The notes under the pieces are model-generated. The model did not search any database and was not told where the DNA came from. It saw only the letters and a program-made list of their open reading frames with translations. The position numbers and the translations under genes are program-made. From Sphingomonadales bacterium (GTDB lineage: Bacteria > Pseudomonadota > Alphaproteobacteria > Sphingomonadales > Sphingomonadaceae): a DNA stretch of 64,000 nt. The stretch lies in the NCBI GenBank assembly GCA_009995225.1, contig JAACPW010000006.1, forward strand, positions 93,683 through 157,682, read 5' to 3'. Below are positions 1 to 9,439 of this stretch, piece after piece (position 1 is the stretch's first letter; every line of letters begins with the position of its first letter).

Positions 1-45
1 GGCGCAACGCTGCACGTGAACGGCGGGATGGCGATGCTGGGATAA
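1..45 (+). CDS. fabG: 3-oxoacyl-ACP reductase FabG, C-terminal end only
   Basis: The window opens inside a gene whose last 14 codons read GATLHVNGGMAMLG and then TAA at 43-45. This tail is the characteristic C-terminus of FabG-type 3-oxoacyl-[acyl-carrier-protein] reductases, the NADPH-dependent SDR enzymes of fatty acid elongation. Only this fragment is visible, so the catalytic Ser-Tyr-Lys residues cannot be checked; another SDR with the same tail remains possible. About 165 bases without a recognised feature separate it from dnaN. Confidence 0.7.
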   Translation, partial: GATLHVNGGMAMLG

Positions 46-209
46 GGTTACGCGGCCTTTGCTCTGCCTTATCCCCAGCGCAATACCCCGTCGCCAAGTC
101 GCCCGCTTGCCCGTATCGCGAGGCGCGCTAAGGTTTCAGGCACTTTTCCGGCGCTTGGGGGCGATTCCGTGCCGCTCCCCGCAACAGACAGGAACGATAG
201 GGACAAGCG

Positions 210-1337
210 ATGAAGGCCACGATTGAACGCGCGACGCTGTTGCGGTGCCTTTCCCATGTTCAATCCGTGGTGGAGCGTCGCAATACAATTCCGATTCTTT
301 CCAACGTGCTGATCGATGCCAGCGATGGTGGATCGGTGCGGGTGATGGCAACGGACCTTGATCTTCAGGTGGTGGAGACAATGTCGGCGTCATCCGTCGA
401 TCAGGCGGGCGCAATCACCGTGTCCGCACACTTGTTGTTCGAAATTGCGCGCAAGCTTCCCGATGGCAGCCAAGTGAGCTTGACGACCAGCGACAATCGA
501 CTGGAGGTCAAGGCAGGCCGGTCAAACTTCAAATTGCCCACGCTGCCTCGTGACGACTTTCCGGTCATTGTCGAAGGGGATTTGCCGACCAGCTTTGAAT
601 TGCCAGCCCGGTTGCTGGCTGAACTGATCGACCGCACGCGGTTTGCCATTTCGACCGAGGAAACCCGCTACTACCTCAATGGCATCTTCTTCCACGTAAC
701 GGACGAAGACGAACCTTTGCTCAAGGCTGCGGCCACCGATGGTCACCGCCTCGCGCGCTTTACGTTGCCGCGTCCCGAGGGCGCTGCGGGGATGCCGGAT
801 GTGATTGTCCCCCGCAAAGCCGTGGGTGAGCTTCGCAAGCTGCTCGACGAGGCACTGGACGGCAATGTGTTGATTGACCTTTCGGCCAGCAAGATCCGCT
901 TCACCATGGGCGGGGAAGGCGGCGTTGTGCTCACCAGCAAGCTGATTGACGGAACGTTCCCCGATTACAGCCGGGTCATCCCGACCGGGAATGACAAGCT
1001 GCTGAAGGTCGATCCCAAGCTGTTCTATTCTGGGGTTGACCGCGTTGCGACGATCGCCACCGAGAAAACTCGGGCGGTGAAGATCGGCCTCGATAATGAC
1101 CGCGTAACGCTGTCGGTCACGTCGCCCGATAACGGCACTGCGGCTGAGGAAATTGCTGCTGAGTACCGTGCCGAAGGTCTGGAGATTGGCTTCAACGCCA
1201 ACTACCTCAAGGATATTCTCGGCCAGATCGACAGCGACACGGTGGAACTCCACCTCGCTGATGCTGGCGCGCCGACTTTGATCCGCGAAAATGAAAAAGC
1301 CCGCGCGCTTTACGTGCTGATGCCGATGCGGGTGTGA
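210..1337 (+). CDS. dnaN: DNA polymerase III subunit beta (sliding clamp)
   Basis: A 375-residue protein of the normal length for the beta clamp, which forms a dimeric ring around DNA and tethers DNA polymerase III and other replication and repair enzymes. The N-terminus (MKATIERATLLRCLSHVQSVVERR) carries the usual clamp start, followed by RNTIPILSNVLIDA. The three clamp domains occupy roughly residues 1-120, 130-250 and 250-375, and the C-terminus ends YVLMPMRV, close to the canonical peptide-binding-pocket tail. The ATG at 210 is preceded by AGGAACGATAGGGAC. The gene is not next to dnaA here, which is common in sphingomonads. Its polymerase partner dnaE lies at the other end of the window. 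Confidence 0.97.
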   Translation: MKATIERATLLRCLSHVQSVVERRNTIPILSNVLIDASDGGSVRVMATDLDLQVVETMSASSVDQAGAITVSAHLLFEIARKLPDGSQVSLTTSDNRLEVKAGRSNFKLPTLPRDDFPVIVEGDLPTSFELPARLLAELIDRTRFAISTEETRYYLNGIFFHVTDEDEPLLKAAATDGHRLARFTLPRPEGAAGMPDVIVPRKAVGELRKLLDEALDGNVLIDLSASKIRFTMGGEGGVVLTSKLIDGTFPDYSRVIPTGNDKLLKVDPKLFYSGVDRVATIATEKTRAVKIGLDNDRVTLSVTSPDNGTAAEEIAAEYRAEGLEIGFNANYLKDILGQIDSDTVELHLADAGAPTLIRENEKARALYVLMPMRV

Positions 1338-1365
1338 TCCCCGCCTGTAGGGAGGGGAACTGCCA

Positions 1366-2448
1366 ATGAACGCCGTTCAGGTTCACGTCCGCAAGGATGA
1401 TCTGACCGACTGCACACTGTCCGCGGTGGCTCTTGCGCCGCTTGCCACGGGCGCCGTGCGTTTGGCGATCGAGAGCTTTTCGGTCACCGCCAATAACGTC
1501 ACCTATGCCGTGGTGGGCGACGGGTTCAAATATTGGGACTTCTTCCCCGCACCCGATGGCTTTGGCATCGTGCCGACGTGGGGCCATGCGCGGGTGATCG
1601 AAAGCCGCCATTCTGGTGTCGCGGCAGGCGAGCGCGTCTATGGCTACCTGCCGATGGCGAGCCATCTGGATGTTGTGCCGGGCCGGGTGACGCCGGGCGG
1701 GTTCATGGACACGGCAGCGCACCGTCAGCCAATGAGCCCGGTTTACAACAGCTACACAAGGCTTGCGGCCGACCCGGAGCACGAACCGGCACGCGAGGCG
1801 GAGCGGATGATCTTTGCGCCCCTGTTCCGTACGGGCTTCCTGATCGAATACTTCCTTCGCGGTGCCGACTGGTTCGGCGCCGAGCAGCTTATCGTCACCA
1901 GCGCCTCATCCAAGACCGCTATGGGATTGGCAAGCGTGGCGAAGTCTTCCTCGCCGGGCATCAGGCGGATCGGGCTGACGTCTCATCGCAACGTCGCTTT
2001 CGTCGAGGCGACCGGGCTTTACGATGATGTCCTCGCCTATGAGGATCTGGAGCGTGTGCCGGTGCTGCGCAGCGTCAGCGTCGACTTTGCAGGCAATGCC
2101 GATCTGCTGGCGCAGCTGCACCGCCATTTCGATGCTGCACTGGCGCACTCGGCGCTGGTCGGCATGACCCATGTCGAAGCGCGTTCAACCTTCGGCGGGG
2201 GCGAGCCGCTCCCCGGCCCGAAGCCCGCGCTGTTCTTCGCGCCTGACCATGCCGTGTCCTTCTTCAAGGCGCACGGGCCGGAAGACGGAGCGAAGCTGAT
2301 CGCTTCCGCTTGGCATGACTTCCTGAAATCCGCCGATGGCACGGTTACCATTGCGCGGCAATCCGGCCTTGAAGCCGCCCGCGCTGTGTTCACTACGATG
2401 GTGTCAGGCCAGATCGACCCGGCCAAGGGCATCGTGATCGAGCCCTAG
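1366..2448 (+). CDS. DUF2855 family protein (MDR-like oxidoreductase fold)
   Basis: A 360-residue protein matching the DUF2855 family, whose members look like divergent medium-chain dehydrogenase/quinone reductases. Visible family features are the early segment SFSVTANNVTYAVVGD, the WDFFPAP segment and a central nucleotide-fold-like stretch (EQLIVTSASSKTAMGLA, about residues 183-200). The ATG follows a good ribosome site (GGGAGGGGAACTGCCA). No biochemical role is established for the family. It starts 28 bases after dnaN and may be co-transcribed, but there is no functional link to replication that I can name. Confidence 0.8.
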   Translation: MNAVQVHVRKDDLTDCTLSAVALAPLATGAVRLAIESFSVTANNVTYAVVGDGFKYWDFFPAPDGFGIVPTWGHARVIESRHSGVAAGERVYGYLPMASHLDVVPGRVTPGGFMDTAAHRQPMSPVYNSYTRLAADPEHEPAREAERMIFAPLFRTGFLIEYFLRGADWFGAEQLIVTSASSKTAMGLASVAKSSSPGIRRIGLTSHRNVAFVEATGLYDDVLAYEDLERVPVLRSVSVDFAGNADLLAQLHRHFDAALAHSALVGMTHVEARSTFGGGEPLPGPKPALFFAPDHAVSFFKAHGPEDGAKLIASAWHDFLKSADGTVTIARQSGLEAARAVFTTMVSGQIDPAKGIVIEP

Positions 2449-2467
2449 GCCGGGGCGCGGCGGCGGA

Positions 2468-4249
2468 TCACTCTGCCGCTTCGGCCAGTTCCACCCGCTG
2501 CGGCCCACGGATAAGGCCACCGGGCGCTTCGCCTGTCCACGTGCCATCGCGAAAGGTGACGACCCCGCTCTTGATCGTGGCAACGTAGCCATCGGCCTTT
2601 TGCAGCAGCCGCTTGCCGCCCGCGGGTAGATCGAAGGCGAGCCATGGCTTTCCAAGCTTGAGCCTGTCCATGTCGATCACGTTGAGATCGGCCAGATGGC
2701 CCGGTGCAATGATCCCGCGATCTTCCAGCCCGTAAAGCACGGCCGTGTCGCGACACTGGCGCTTGATGGCCTGTTCCAGACTGATCCGTTCGCCGCGCTT
2801 GCGGCTCTTGACCCAATGTTCCAGCATGAAGGTAGGCGAGGCCGCATCGCAGATCGTTCCGCAATGCGCGCCGCCGTCCGACAGCGAATTGACCGTGTCG
2901 TCCGCATGCTGGAGCGGGTGCAGGAAATCGAGATTGCCGTCGGCGTAGTTGAGGATCGGCAGATAGATGAAGCCGCCGCATTCGCCATTGGCATCATCGT
3001 CGCGGCACAGCAGGTCATAGGCATATTCCTGCGGGCTCACCCCGGCGGCCTGGGCGCGGGCGTTGATGCTGGCATCGGCCTGCGGTTCGTAGTCGAAATC
3101 GGGGTCCATTTCGTACTGCATGGCCCAACCTTGCGAGATGACCATCACCACCCCGCCGATATCCTTGGGCGCTTCGGAATAGTCATTGGGTTCGGCAAGC
3201 AGACGGGTCTTGAAGGCGGGGTCCAGCAGCTTGGCTTTCTGCTGCTCCCACGGCAGATCCTTGATCGCCATCCAACTGGGGCGGAAGGCGAAGGGGTTGA
3301 CCGTGCCCCGCCATGCCATGACGATCCCGTTACCACGCAACGCAATCTGGGCGACAATCTGCGCACCATTGTCGTTTTCGGCGCGCATCTGGGCGATCTG
3401 TTCTTCGAGCGATAGCTCTTTGGCGATGGATTGCAGCGCGGCGAAGGTGACGGGGATGCCGGCCTCGCGGCTGAGCCTGCCCATCCAGTCGAACTCGTTC
3501 CATTCGCGCTTGAGGTCGCTGGCCATTTCGAACACGGCATAGCCGCCAGCCTTCGTCGCGCGGCCCATCGCATGGCCGATGGCGATGAGTTCCTCGGGCG
3601 TGGCTGTGGTGCCGGGCACGAGTTCGCCATCCACCGATTTGTGCAGCACGGTGCGCGAGGTGGAGAACCCCAAAGCACCCGCCCGCACGCCTTCCTCGAC
3701 GATCCGGCTCATGGCGGCGATGTCATCGGCGGTGGGGACCGCACCGGGCTGTTCCCGGTCGCCAAGCACATAGGCGCGCACCGCGCCGTGCGGAACGTGG
3801 GTGCCGATATCGACCGTGCGGGGAAGCTTTTCGAGAGCATCGAGATATTCGGGGAAGGTTTCCCAATCCCATGTCATGCCTTCAGCGAGCGCGGTGCCGG
3901 GAATATCCTCGACCCCTTCCATCAGGCTGATCAGCCACTCGTGGCGATCGGGCTTGGCGGGCGCGAAGCCGACCCCGCAATTGCCCATCACGACCGTGGT
4001 GACACCGTGCCAGCTGGAAGGCGCCATCTCCTGATCCCAGGTCGCCTGACCATCATAATGGGTGTGAATATCGACAAAGCCGGGGGCGACGATCTTGCCG
4101 GTCGCGTCGATCTCCTCCGGGGCGCTGCCTTCGATTCGGCCGACCGCGGCAATCAACCCGGCCTTCACCGCCACATCGCCCGTGAAGGCCGCTTGCCCGG
4201 TGCCATCCACAATCGTGCCGCCCCGGATGATCAGGTCATATTGCGCCAT
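2468..4249 (-). CDS. N-acyl-D-amino-acid deacylase-type amidohydrolase
   Basis: A 593-residue member of the amidohydrolase superfamily closest to D-aminoacylases and D-glutamate/aspartate deacylases. The N-terminus ([18 protein letters not shown]) forms the small beta-sandwich, followed by the metal-binding HxH in [12 protein letters not shown] (about residues 55-66) and the family motif [11 protein letters not shown] later SDGGAHCG segment fits a metal-ligand loop near the C-terminal end of the barrel, and [16 protein letters not shown] closes the second sandwich strand. It would hydrolyse an N-acyl or cyclic amide bond; the true substrate cannot be told from sequence. It converges on the DUF2855 gene and is divergent from the phosphodiesterase gene. 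Confidence 0.87.
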   Translation of the reverse strand: MAQYDLIIRGGTIVDGTGQAAFTGDVAVKAGLIAAVGRIEGSAPEEIDATGKIVAPGFVDIHTHYDGQATWDQEMAPSSWHGVTTVVMGNCGVGFAPAKPDRHEWLISLMEGVEDIPGTALAEGMTWDWETFPEYLDALEKLPRTVDIGTHVPHGAVRAYVLGDREQPGAVPTADDIAAMSRIVEEGVRAGALGFSTSRTVLHKSVDGELVPGTTATPEELIAIGHAMGRATKAGGYAVFEMASDLKREWNEFDWMGRLSREAGIPVTFAALQSIAKELSLEEQIAQMRAENDNGAQIVAQIALRGNGIVMAWRGTVNPFAFRPSWMAIKDLPWEQQKAKLLDPAFKTRLLAEPNDYSEAPKDIGGVVMVISQGWAMQYEMDPDFDYEPQADASINARAQAAGVSPQEYAYDLLCRDDDANGECGGFIYLPILNYADGNLDFLHPLQHADDTVNSLSDGGAHCGTICDAASPTFMLEHWVKSRKRGERISLEQAIKRQCRDTAVLYGLEDRGIIAPGHLADLNVIDMDRLKLGKPWLAFDLPAGGKRLLQKADGYVATIKSGVVTFRDGTWTGEAPGGLIRGPQRVELAEAAE

Positions 4250-4353
4250 TCTGTCTCTCCCTTATGGCAAGGAAGAATGTCGCAAACAGGGCGGCCCTAC
4301 AAGGGGGCGGCAGGTTTGTTGATGAAACACAGCTTAAGCCAAGGGCCGGAACA

Positions 4354-5307
4354 ATGGGTTTGAACATGCTATATCGCACCGGTTTTGTAGGACTTGTTGG
4401 ATTTGCCGCGCTCAGCATGCCGCTCGCCGCGCAGGATAGCGGCGCTTGGCGCCTCGCTCCTCAGAGTGATCTGTCCGCGATGCTCGACTGTTTCGAGGCC
4501 GCGGGGCAGACGCTGATTTCCGCGCATCGCGGCGGGCCGACGCCCGGTCTGCCCGAGAACGCGATCCCGACGATGGACGCGCTGCTCGCTGCGCAGCCAG
4601 CGATCATGGAGGTCGATGTGGGCAGAAGCGCGGACGGCGTCCACTTTTTGCTGCATGACGACCAGCTGGACCGGACAACCACGGGCACGGGGGAGGCCGC
4701 GGCGAAAGATTGGGCCACGCTCGGCGCGCTGCGGCTCAAGGACAATTGGGGCTGGGTGACACCCTATACCATTCCGACCCTGACCGAGGCGCTGGCGTGG
4801 GCCAAGGGGCGCACGGTGCTCCAGATCGATTTCAAACGGTCGGCCGATTATGCTGCCGTGGCCGCCGCGATCCGCGAGGCCGGGATGGGGGACAGCGTTA
4901 TCCTGATCGCCTATTCAGTGGAGCAGGCCGCCGCGTTGCACCGCGCCGCCCCCGAAATGCTGCTGTCCGTTTCCATCGATGCCCCCGGCGATGTGGCGGC
5001 GCTGAAGGACGCCGGTATTCCGGAAGATCGGATGGTCGCCTTTACCGGCACCCGCCTGCCGCGCCCCGAAGTCTACCGTGAGCTGGACGGCCGCAATATC
5101 GAGGTGATCTTCGGCACGCTGGGCCGGCCTCCTCGTTCGATCGACGCAGTGATCGACCGTTACGGGATGGACGAACGCTACGCCGAGCTTGGCAAGGAAG
5201 GTGTCGACATCCTCGCCACCGATCGTCCGCGAGAAGCGGCCGCGGCGCTGGCCGAGGCGGGACGCTTGCCCAAGGCAGGGCAATGCGGGGTGAGCCGGGG
5301 CGGCTAG
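4354..5307 (+). CDS. Exported glycerophosphodiester phosphodiesterase
   Basis: GDPD-family TIM-barrel enzyme that hydrolyses glycerophosphodiesters to sn-glycerol 3-phosphate and an alcohol. The start at 4354 (MGLNMLYRTGFVGLVGFAAL) gives a classical signal peptide ending near PLAAQ; an in-frame start at 4264 would add 30 residues before it and is less likely. Catalytic motifs are visible: SAHRGG (about residue 50), PENAIPT, the metal-binding pair in MEVDVGRSADG, and FLLHDDQLDRTTTG carrying the second histidine. At 317 residues it is of usual length. The promoter region is shared with the divergent amidohydrolase gene. Confidence 0.87.
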   Translation: MGLNMLYRTGFVGLVGFAALSMPLAAQDSGAWRLAPQSDLSAMLDCFEAAGQTLISAHRGGPTPGLPENAIPTMDALLAAQPAIMEVDVGRSADGVHFLLHDDQLDRTTTGTGEAAAKDWATLGALRLKDNWGWVTPYTIPTLTEALAWAKGRTVLQIDFKRSADYAAVAAAIREAGMGDSVILIAYSVEQAAALHRAAPEMLLSVSIDAPGDVAALKDAGIPEDRMVAFTGTRLPRPEVYRELDGRNIEVIFGTLGRPPRSIDAVIDRYGMDERYAELGKEGVDILATDRPREAAAALAEAGRLPKAGQCGVSRGG

Positions 5308-5400
5308 GGTTCGGCAATTTGCCGAACTTGCAATGCCGCTTCGCGTCGCCACCTGCTATGATGTGGCTGAGAGACGCAAAGCCGCTGAAGGAGCGAAGCA

Positions 5401-5682
5401 ATGGTCAAGGCAAAATGGAACGGTGCGGTCATCGCTGAAAGCGATGCAACCGTGGTGGTCGAAGGCAATCACTATTTCCCGCGCAGCGCAGTCAAACCCG
5501 ATGTGCTGGGCGATAGTTCAACCACCACGCATTGCCCGTGGAAAGGCACCGCCCATTATCACAGCGTCACCGTTGACGGCGCGACCAATACCGATGCCGC
5601 GTGGTTTTATCCTGAGCCCAAGGCGGCCGCTGCCGAGATCAAGGATCGCATCGCCTTCTGGCGCGGGGTCGTGGTAGGATAA
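5401..5682 (+). CDS. DUF427 domain protein
   Basis: A 93-residue single-domain DUF427 protein. Diagnostic segments are the N-terminal WNGAVIAESDATVVVEGNHYFP, the central TTTHCPWKGTAHYHSV with its conserved Cys-Pro-Trp-Lys-Gly, and the C-terminal AWFYPEPKAAAAEIKDRIAFW. The family is widespread, small and beta-rich, with no established enzymatic activity. The ATG is preceded by GAAGGAGCGAAGCA, a strong ribosome site. It lies downstream of the glycerophosphodiesterase gene with an intervening gap of about 90 bases. Confidence 0.88.
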   Translation: MVKAKWNGAVIAESDATVVVEGNHYFPRSAVKPDVLGDSSTTTHCPWKGTAHYHSVTVDGATNTDAAWFYPEPKAAAAEIKDRIAFWRGVVVG

Positions 5683-5826
5683 AGGCGGCGACGCGGGTCC
5701 GGGGGCAGAGAGAGCCGGCCACTCGTGCGCAACGTTCGCCTCAAACCGTCATTCGGATTACGCCTCCGTTGCGTGATTTCTGAACCTGCCGCTTGTTTGT
5801 AAGGTCGGTGGGGTTGGAAACGAATA

Positions 5827-5988
5827 GTGACGGTTCATCGGATTCGGCGATATTCCTTTGCGTTTTTTGCGCTTCTTGGAAGTTTGATTTGGATCGTAAG
5901 TCGCGAAGCGGGCTTGGCCTTTTGGGCTGCGTTCGGCATCAGCATTGTGTTTGGCGTCGGCGCTGGGATCTTGTTCCGGCGAAGGTGA
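5827..5988 (+). CDS. Small two-helix membrane protein (unrecognised)
   Basis: A 53-codon reading frame with a GTG start. After a basic N-terminus (MTVHRIRRY) come two hydrophobic stretches, about residues 11-24 (FAFFALLGSLIWIV) and 29-49, ending in FRRR, the layout of a helical hairpin. GGAAACGAATA precedes the GTG, and an in-frame TAA at 5800-5802 leaves no earlier ATG. The family is not one I recognise. It heads a row of short membrane-protein frames (5827-6557), which supports it being real. The alternative is chance hydrophobic coding in a 480-base gap. Confidence 0.4.
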   Translation: MTVHRIRRYSFAFFALLGSLIWIVSREAGLAFWAAFGISIVFGVGAGILFRRR

Positions 5989-6004
5989 TCCGGGCATATT
6001 GGGG

Positions 6005-6171
6005 ATGAGCATCCAAAGTCCCAACAATCGCGACGGCATCCCCCAATCCTCGCCATCATCATTACCCGGACCTATGTGCAGAACGTGCCTTTCTGGGTGT
6101 TGCTGACAGACGCAAGCGCATTGGCACTTCCGGCGACCTTGCGCGTTGTTTCGCAAAGGGACGACGCATGA
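6005..6171 (+). CDS. Small single-helix membrane protein, frame broken at a C run
   Basis: Read as printed, the ATG at 6005 opens MSIQSPNNRDGIP and then loses frame. If the run of five C at 6040-6044 is lengthened by one, the frame continues as PILAIIITRTYVQN and on to a hydrophobic segment (PFWVLLTDASALALPA) and RVVSQRDDA, stopping at TGA 6169-6171. That stop overlaps the ATG of the next gene by ATGA, a common sign of translational coupling. The corrected product would be 55 residues. I infer an indel in the homopolymer; the protein family is unknown. Confidence 0.35.
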
Positions 6172-6557
6172 TTTACATTATCCTCAACCTCTGGCCGATC
6201 GCCGCTGCGATGCTTCTTGGGCTTGCCATTGGCCTTGCATGGCTTCGCGCATCGCGCATTTTGCTTCCGGGATGGAAAACACTGGCGGGCGCTGCGCTGG
6301 CGGAATTCTGGCTGGCTGCGATCCTTGCGGGCGCTCTGATCCTGGCGCCGCCGGGGCCGGGCGCATGGGTCATGGCGGTTGGTAGCGCGGTGGTGATCTG
6401 GATTGGCTTTGTTGTGCCGGTGCTGTGGGTAAGCTTCATGGCGCTGGGTCTGGGCGCGGGGCGCACGGTATCGGTGGCGCTGCACTGGCTTGCTGTGATG
6501 CTGGGGCAGGCGGTGCTGATGAAGACCATCGGCCTCGTCCCGCCCCCTGTGGCATGA
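6168..6557 (+). CDS. Four-helix integral membrane protein, DUF1761-like
   Basis: A 129-residue, very hydrophobic protein with about four predicted membrane spans (near residues 4-25, 41-60, 68-92 and 102-122). The segment VIWIGFVVPVLWVSFMALGLGAGRTVS resembles the DUF1761 family of small membrane proteins, but I hold this only loosely. The ATG overlaps the stop of the preceding small frame (ATGA). It converges on the PHA depolymerase gene with only about 11 bases between stops. Function is unknown. Confidence 0.7.
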   Translation: MIYIILNLWPIAAAMLLGLAIGLAWLRASRILLPGWKTLAGAALAEFWLAAILAGALILAPPGPGAWVMAVGSAVVIWIGFVVPVLWVSFMALGLGAGRTVSVALHWLAVMLGQAVLMKTIGLVPPPVA

Positions 6558-6568
6558 GCGAGGTATCG

Positions 6569-7468
6569 CTAGGCCGCCGCTGCCTCGGCTGAAGCTGCCG
6601 TCAAGGCCGCCTTCGCCATCCGCTTGGATTCCTTGGCGGTATCTGGCGTATCCAGAAATTCGCGGATCGCGGCAACGCTTTCGTCCGCATGGGTCAGCAG
6701 GAACAGATGACCGCCTCCTTCGAAGGTAATCAGCTGCGCATTGGGGATCATTGCCTTCAGAATTTTGCCGTTGATGACAGGAACAATCTGATCGTCTTCG
6801 CCCATCATGATCAGCGTTTCCTTCTTGAGGAAAGGCAGGGCGGGCAGGCTGCTCCAGCCCATCATGCACAGCAGTTGGTATACGTAGCCGCGCGGGCTAG
6901 GCGGCTTCAACCGGCTGATATGGCTGGACTTGTGATCCTCGCCTCCAGTCTCGATCAGGCCGCCGTAAAGCGTTTTGAAGTGCTTCGCCATGAAATCGGG
7001 ATCTACATAACGGCGCGGATCGGCCATTTTGGTAAAGGCGGCCGGGTTGCCCGGCACCATCAACATTCCCGGCGTCGTCGCGATCAACGTCAGGCGGCGC
7101 GTAAGCTTTGGGTGCTGCAGCGCAAATTGCTGCGCCATGGCGCCTCCCCAGGAAACACCCATAACATCGACTTCATCCAGCCCGTACATCGAAAGCAGCA
7201 GCGCCACTGTCCGACACATGGTGAACGGGTTGTAGGGCAGCACCGGATCGGGCGATTCGCCGGTGCCGGGCATGTCGAACATGATGAACCCGCGCTCGGG
7301 CATCGCGGCCGCCAGCGGCGCCAGCGCCTCGATATTGGCGCCGATCCCGTTGAAGAACAGAACGGGCAGATGATCGGAGGGCATATCGAGCCGCCAAGTC
7401 GCAGTCCGTAGCGTCCGGCCGCCCACTTTTTCCATTTTTACGGCAGCGCCGTCCATTGCATTGGCCAC
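6569..7468 (-). CDS. phaZ: Poly(3-hydroxyalkanoate) depolymerase, intracellular alpha/beta hydrolase
   Basis: An alpha/beta hydrolase of the intracellular mcl-PHA depolymerase type, which would release 3-hydroxy acids from storage granules. The nucleophile elbow GVSWGGA, the acid loop MMGEDDQIVP and the histidine loop FEGGGHLFLL form the expected Ser-Asp-His triad. An oxyanion-side motif is seen in PVLFFNGIGANIE. I place the start at the GTG at 7468, which has AAAGGA nine bases upstream; the ATG at 7456 is a close alternative, and a longer frame to 7540 has an arginine-rich, non-family N-terminus. It lies downstream of phaC on the same strand, matching the pha operon order in pseudomonads. 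Confidence 0.83.
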   Translation of the reverse strand: MANAMDGAAVKMEKVGGRTLRTATWRLDMPSDHLPVLFFNGIGANIEALAPLAAAMPERGFIMFDMPGTGESPDPVLPYNPFTMCRTVALLLSMYGLDEVDVMGVSWGGAMAQQFALQHPKLTRRLTLIATTPGMLMVPGNPAAFTKMADPRRYVDPDFMAKHFKTLYGGLIETGGEDHKSSHISRLKPPSPRGYVYQLLCMMGWSSLPALPFLKKETLIMMGEDDQIVPVINGKILKAMIPNAQLITFEGGGHLFLLTHADESVAAIREFLDTPDTAKESKRMAKAALTAASAEAAAA

Positions 7469-7599
7469 AACAACCCATCCTTTCTGTGCGCCCGCTGGGG
7501 CGCAAGTGCGGTGCGCCCGTCGATCCCCGACCGGGCGCACCTACAATCTGTTCGCGCGCGCACACCCAGTCGGCCGGGGGTTTGCGCTGCAACGCAATA

Positions 7600-9297
7600 T
7601 CAGACTTCTTCGATGACGTAGAGTCCCGGCGCAGGGTCGCTGGGCGGGTAGGTATCATTGCCCAGCGTTTTCGGAGCCGGCGCCATCTTGCCCGAGCGTG
7701 CCTGCAACCATTCGATCCAGCGTGGCCACCAACTGCCCTTGACCTCTTCGCTGCCCTGCAACCATCCATCGGCAGTGGCAGGAAGCTTCCCCTTCTTGTT
7801 CTGCACGAAATACTTGGCCTTGGGGTTCGTCGGCGGGTTGAGGATCGCCTGCATGTGGCCCGATTGCGAAAGCACGTAGGTCACGTCTTTCGAACCGAAC
7901 AGCTGTGTCGAACGATAGGTCGCCTTCCACGGCGTGATGTGATCGGTCACCCCGCCCAGAATGAACAGATCGGACGTGACCTTGCTCAGATCGATCTTGT
8001 GATCGACCATTTCGACTTCGCCTTTTTTGGTGAAGGCGAGGGTTTCATACAAGGTCAGGAAATCACCCATCAGACTGGCCGAGAGGTTCGTGGCGTCGGC
8101 GTTCCAGAACAACACGTCGAAGGCCGGCGGATCGGACCCGAGCAGGTAATTGTTGATGACGTAATTCCAGATAAGGTCATTGGGCCGCAGCCACGCAAAC
8201 CCCCGCGCAAGATCATCTGCCTTGATGACGCCGGCCTTGGATGCGCGTTGCCGCGCGAGCTTCATGCCGTTCTCGCTGACCAGTGATCCTGCCTCGATAT
8301 CGGTCGCCTTTGGGTGCAGCACGCAGACCATCAGCGTCAAGGCGCCCAGCAGATCGGACTTGTCCGCCGCCAGCTTTGACGCGAGCATCGCGGCGGTCTG
8401 ACCCCCCGAACAGGCTGCCGTTACGTTGACCTTGTCTGCGCCGGTGATCGCAGCAACGGCTTCCATCGCCTCGCGGCAGGAATGGACGTAATCCGCAATG
8501 TCCCACTTTCCTTGGTCCTTGGTCGGGTTGCGCCAGGAGATTACGAAAGACTGGATGCCATTATCGACCTGCCATTTGACCACCGACTTTTCGGGGCTGA
8601 GGTCGTTGATATACATCTTGTTGATCTGCGGAGGGATGGTGAGCTGCGGGATTGCGTACACTTCGTCGGTCGTCGGGCTGTAATGGATCAGCTCCATCAT
8701 CTCTGTTCGCAGCACCACGGCGCCTTTGGAGGCAGCAATATTCTCTCCAAGTTTGAATGGCCGCTTGTCGACCTGGCTGACCATGCCCTTGTTATGGACA
8801 ATATCGTTGTACGCGTTCTGCAAGCCCTTGATAAGGCTTAGCCCACCACTGTCGATCAACCGCTTTTGTGCGGTGGGATTGCCGACCAGGGTATTGGTCG
8901 GCGCCAGGCCATCGAGGATGATATTGGCAATGAAATTGGCACGGTTGCGTTCCAGCTCGTCAAGTTCGAGCTCCTCCAGCCAATTGCGCATCCCTTTCTG
9001 TACGGCGAGGTAATACTGCGCCCCTGCACGAAAGAAGGGATTGAAGGCCCAGGCCGGATCCATGAACCGCTTGTCCTTGGGATCGGGAGCAAGCTCGCTC
9101 TTGCCGGTCATGATTTTGACCATGTCCTGCGCCATCGCGGTTGAATGGCGCATGAGGCGCGAGGGGTCTGACGCAGTTTCGCGCAGCAGCAGCGCCACCG
9201 CACTCACGAAGTCCTCCCGCGCGACGCCTATCAGCGGTCCCAGAGCATTGGTCGACTGGGCGGCTTCGTTTTCGAGCTTCACTTCGCTGCGTGCCAT
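7600..9297 (-). CDS. phaC: PHA synthase, class II-like (PhaC)
   Basis: A 565-residue polyhydroxyalkanoate synthase, which polymerises 3-hydroxyacyl-CoA on the granule surface. The nucleophile box is AACSGGQ (about residue 298), class II-like except that the usual Gly two residues before the catalytic Cys is Ala. The other catalytic residues are visible as the Asp in GGVTDHITPWKATY and the His in LSQSGHMQAILNPP. The N-terminal domain includes RFMDPAWAFNPFFR. The start at 9297 follows GAAGGGGATTCC; an upstream ATG at 9345 would add 16 polar residues. No phasin or PhaR gene is adjacent, unlike many pha loci. phaZ follows on the same strand. Confidence 0.93.
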   Translation of the reverse strand: MARSEVKLENEAAQSTNALGPLIGVAREDFVSAVALLLRETASDPSRLMRHSTAMAQDMVKIMTGKSELAPDPKDKRFMDPAWAFNPFFRAGAQYYLAVQKGMRNWLEELELDELERNRANFIANIILDGLAPTNTLVGNPTAQKRLIDSGGLSLIKGLQNAYNDIVHNKGMVSQVDKRPFKLGENIAASKGAVVLRTEMMELIHYSPTTDEVYAIPQLTIPPQINKMYINDLSPEKSVVKWQVDNGIQSFVISWRNPTKDQGKWDIADYVHSCREAMEAVAAITGADKVNVTAACSGGQTAAMLASKLAADKSDLLGALTLMVCVLHPKATDIEAGSLVSENGMKLARQRASKAGVIKADDLARGFAWLRPNDLIWNYVINNYLLGSDPPAFDVLFWNADATNLSASLMGDFLTLYETLAFTKKGEVEMVDHKIDLSKVTSDLFILGGVTDHITPWKATYRSTQLFGSKDVTYVLSQSGHMQAILNPPTNPKAKYFVQNKKGKLPATADGWLQGSEEVKGSWWPRWIEWLQARSGKMAPAPKTLGNDTYPPSDPAPGLYVIEEV

Positions 9298-9439
9298 GGA
9301 ATCCCCTTCATCTTGACCGTCTCGTGCGCGGTCTTGCGTGGCCATCGGTTAATGCGGCCTCCGTATCAGACGATGCAGCCACATCCGCAAAGTTGCAAGC
9401 GCGGCGCCTTGCCAAAGTGGCGATTGCAAAAGCGCGAGT

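Noticed and set aside
5758..6156. 132-codon minus-strand frame in the gap before the PHA genes
   Set aside because: Lys/Arg/Pro-rich, no motif, and antisense to hydrophobic plus-strand frames that look more like real proteins.
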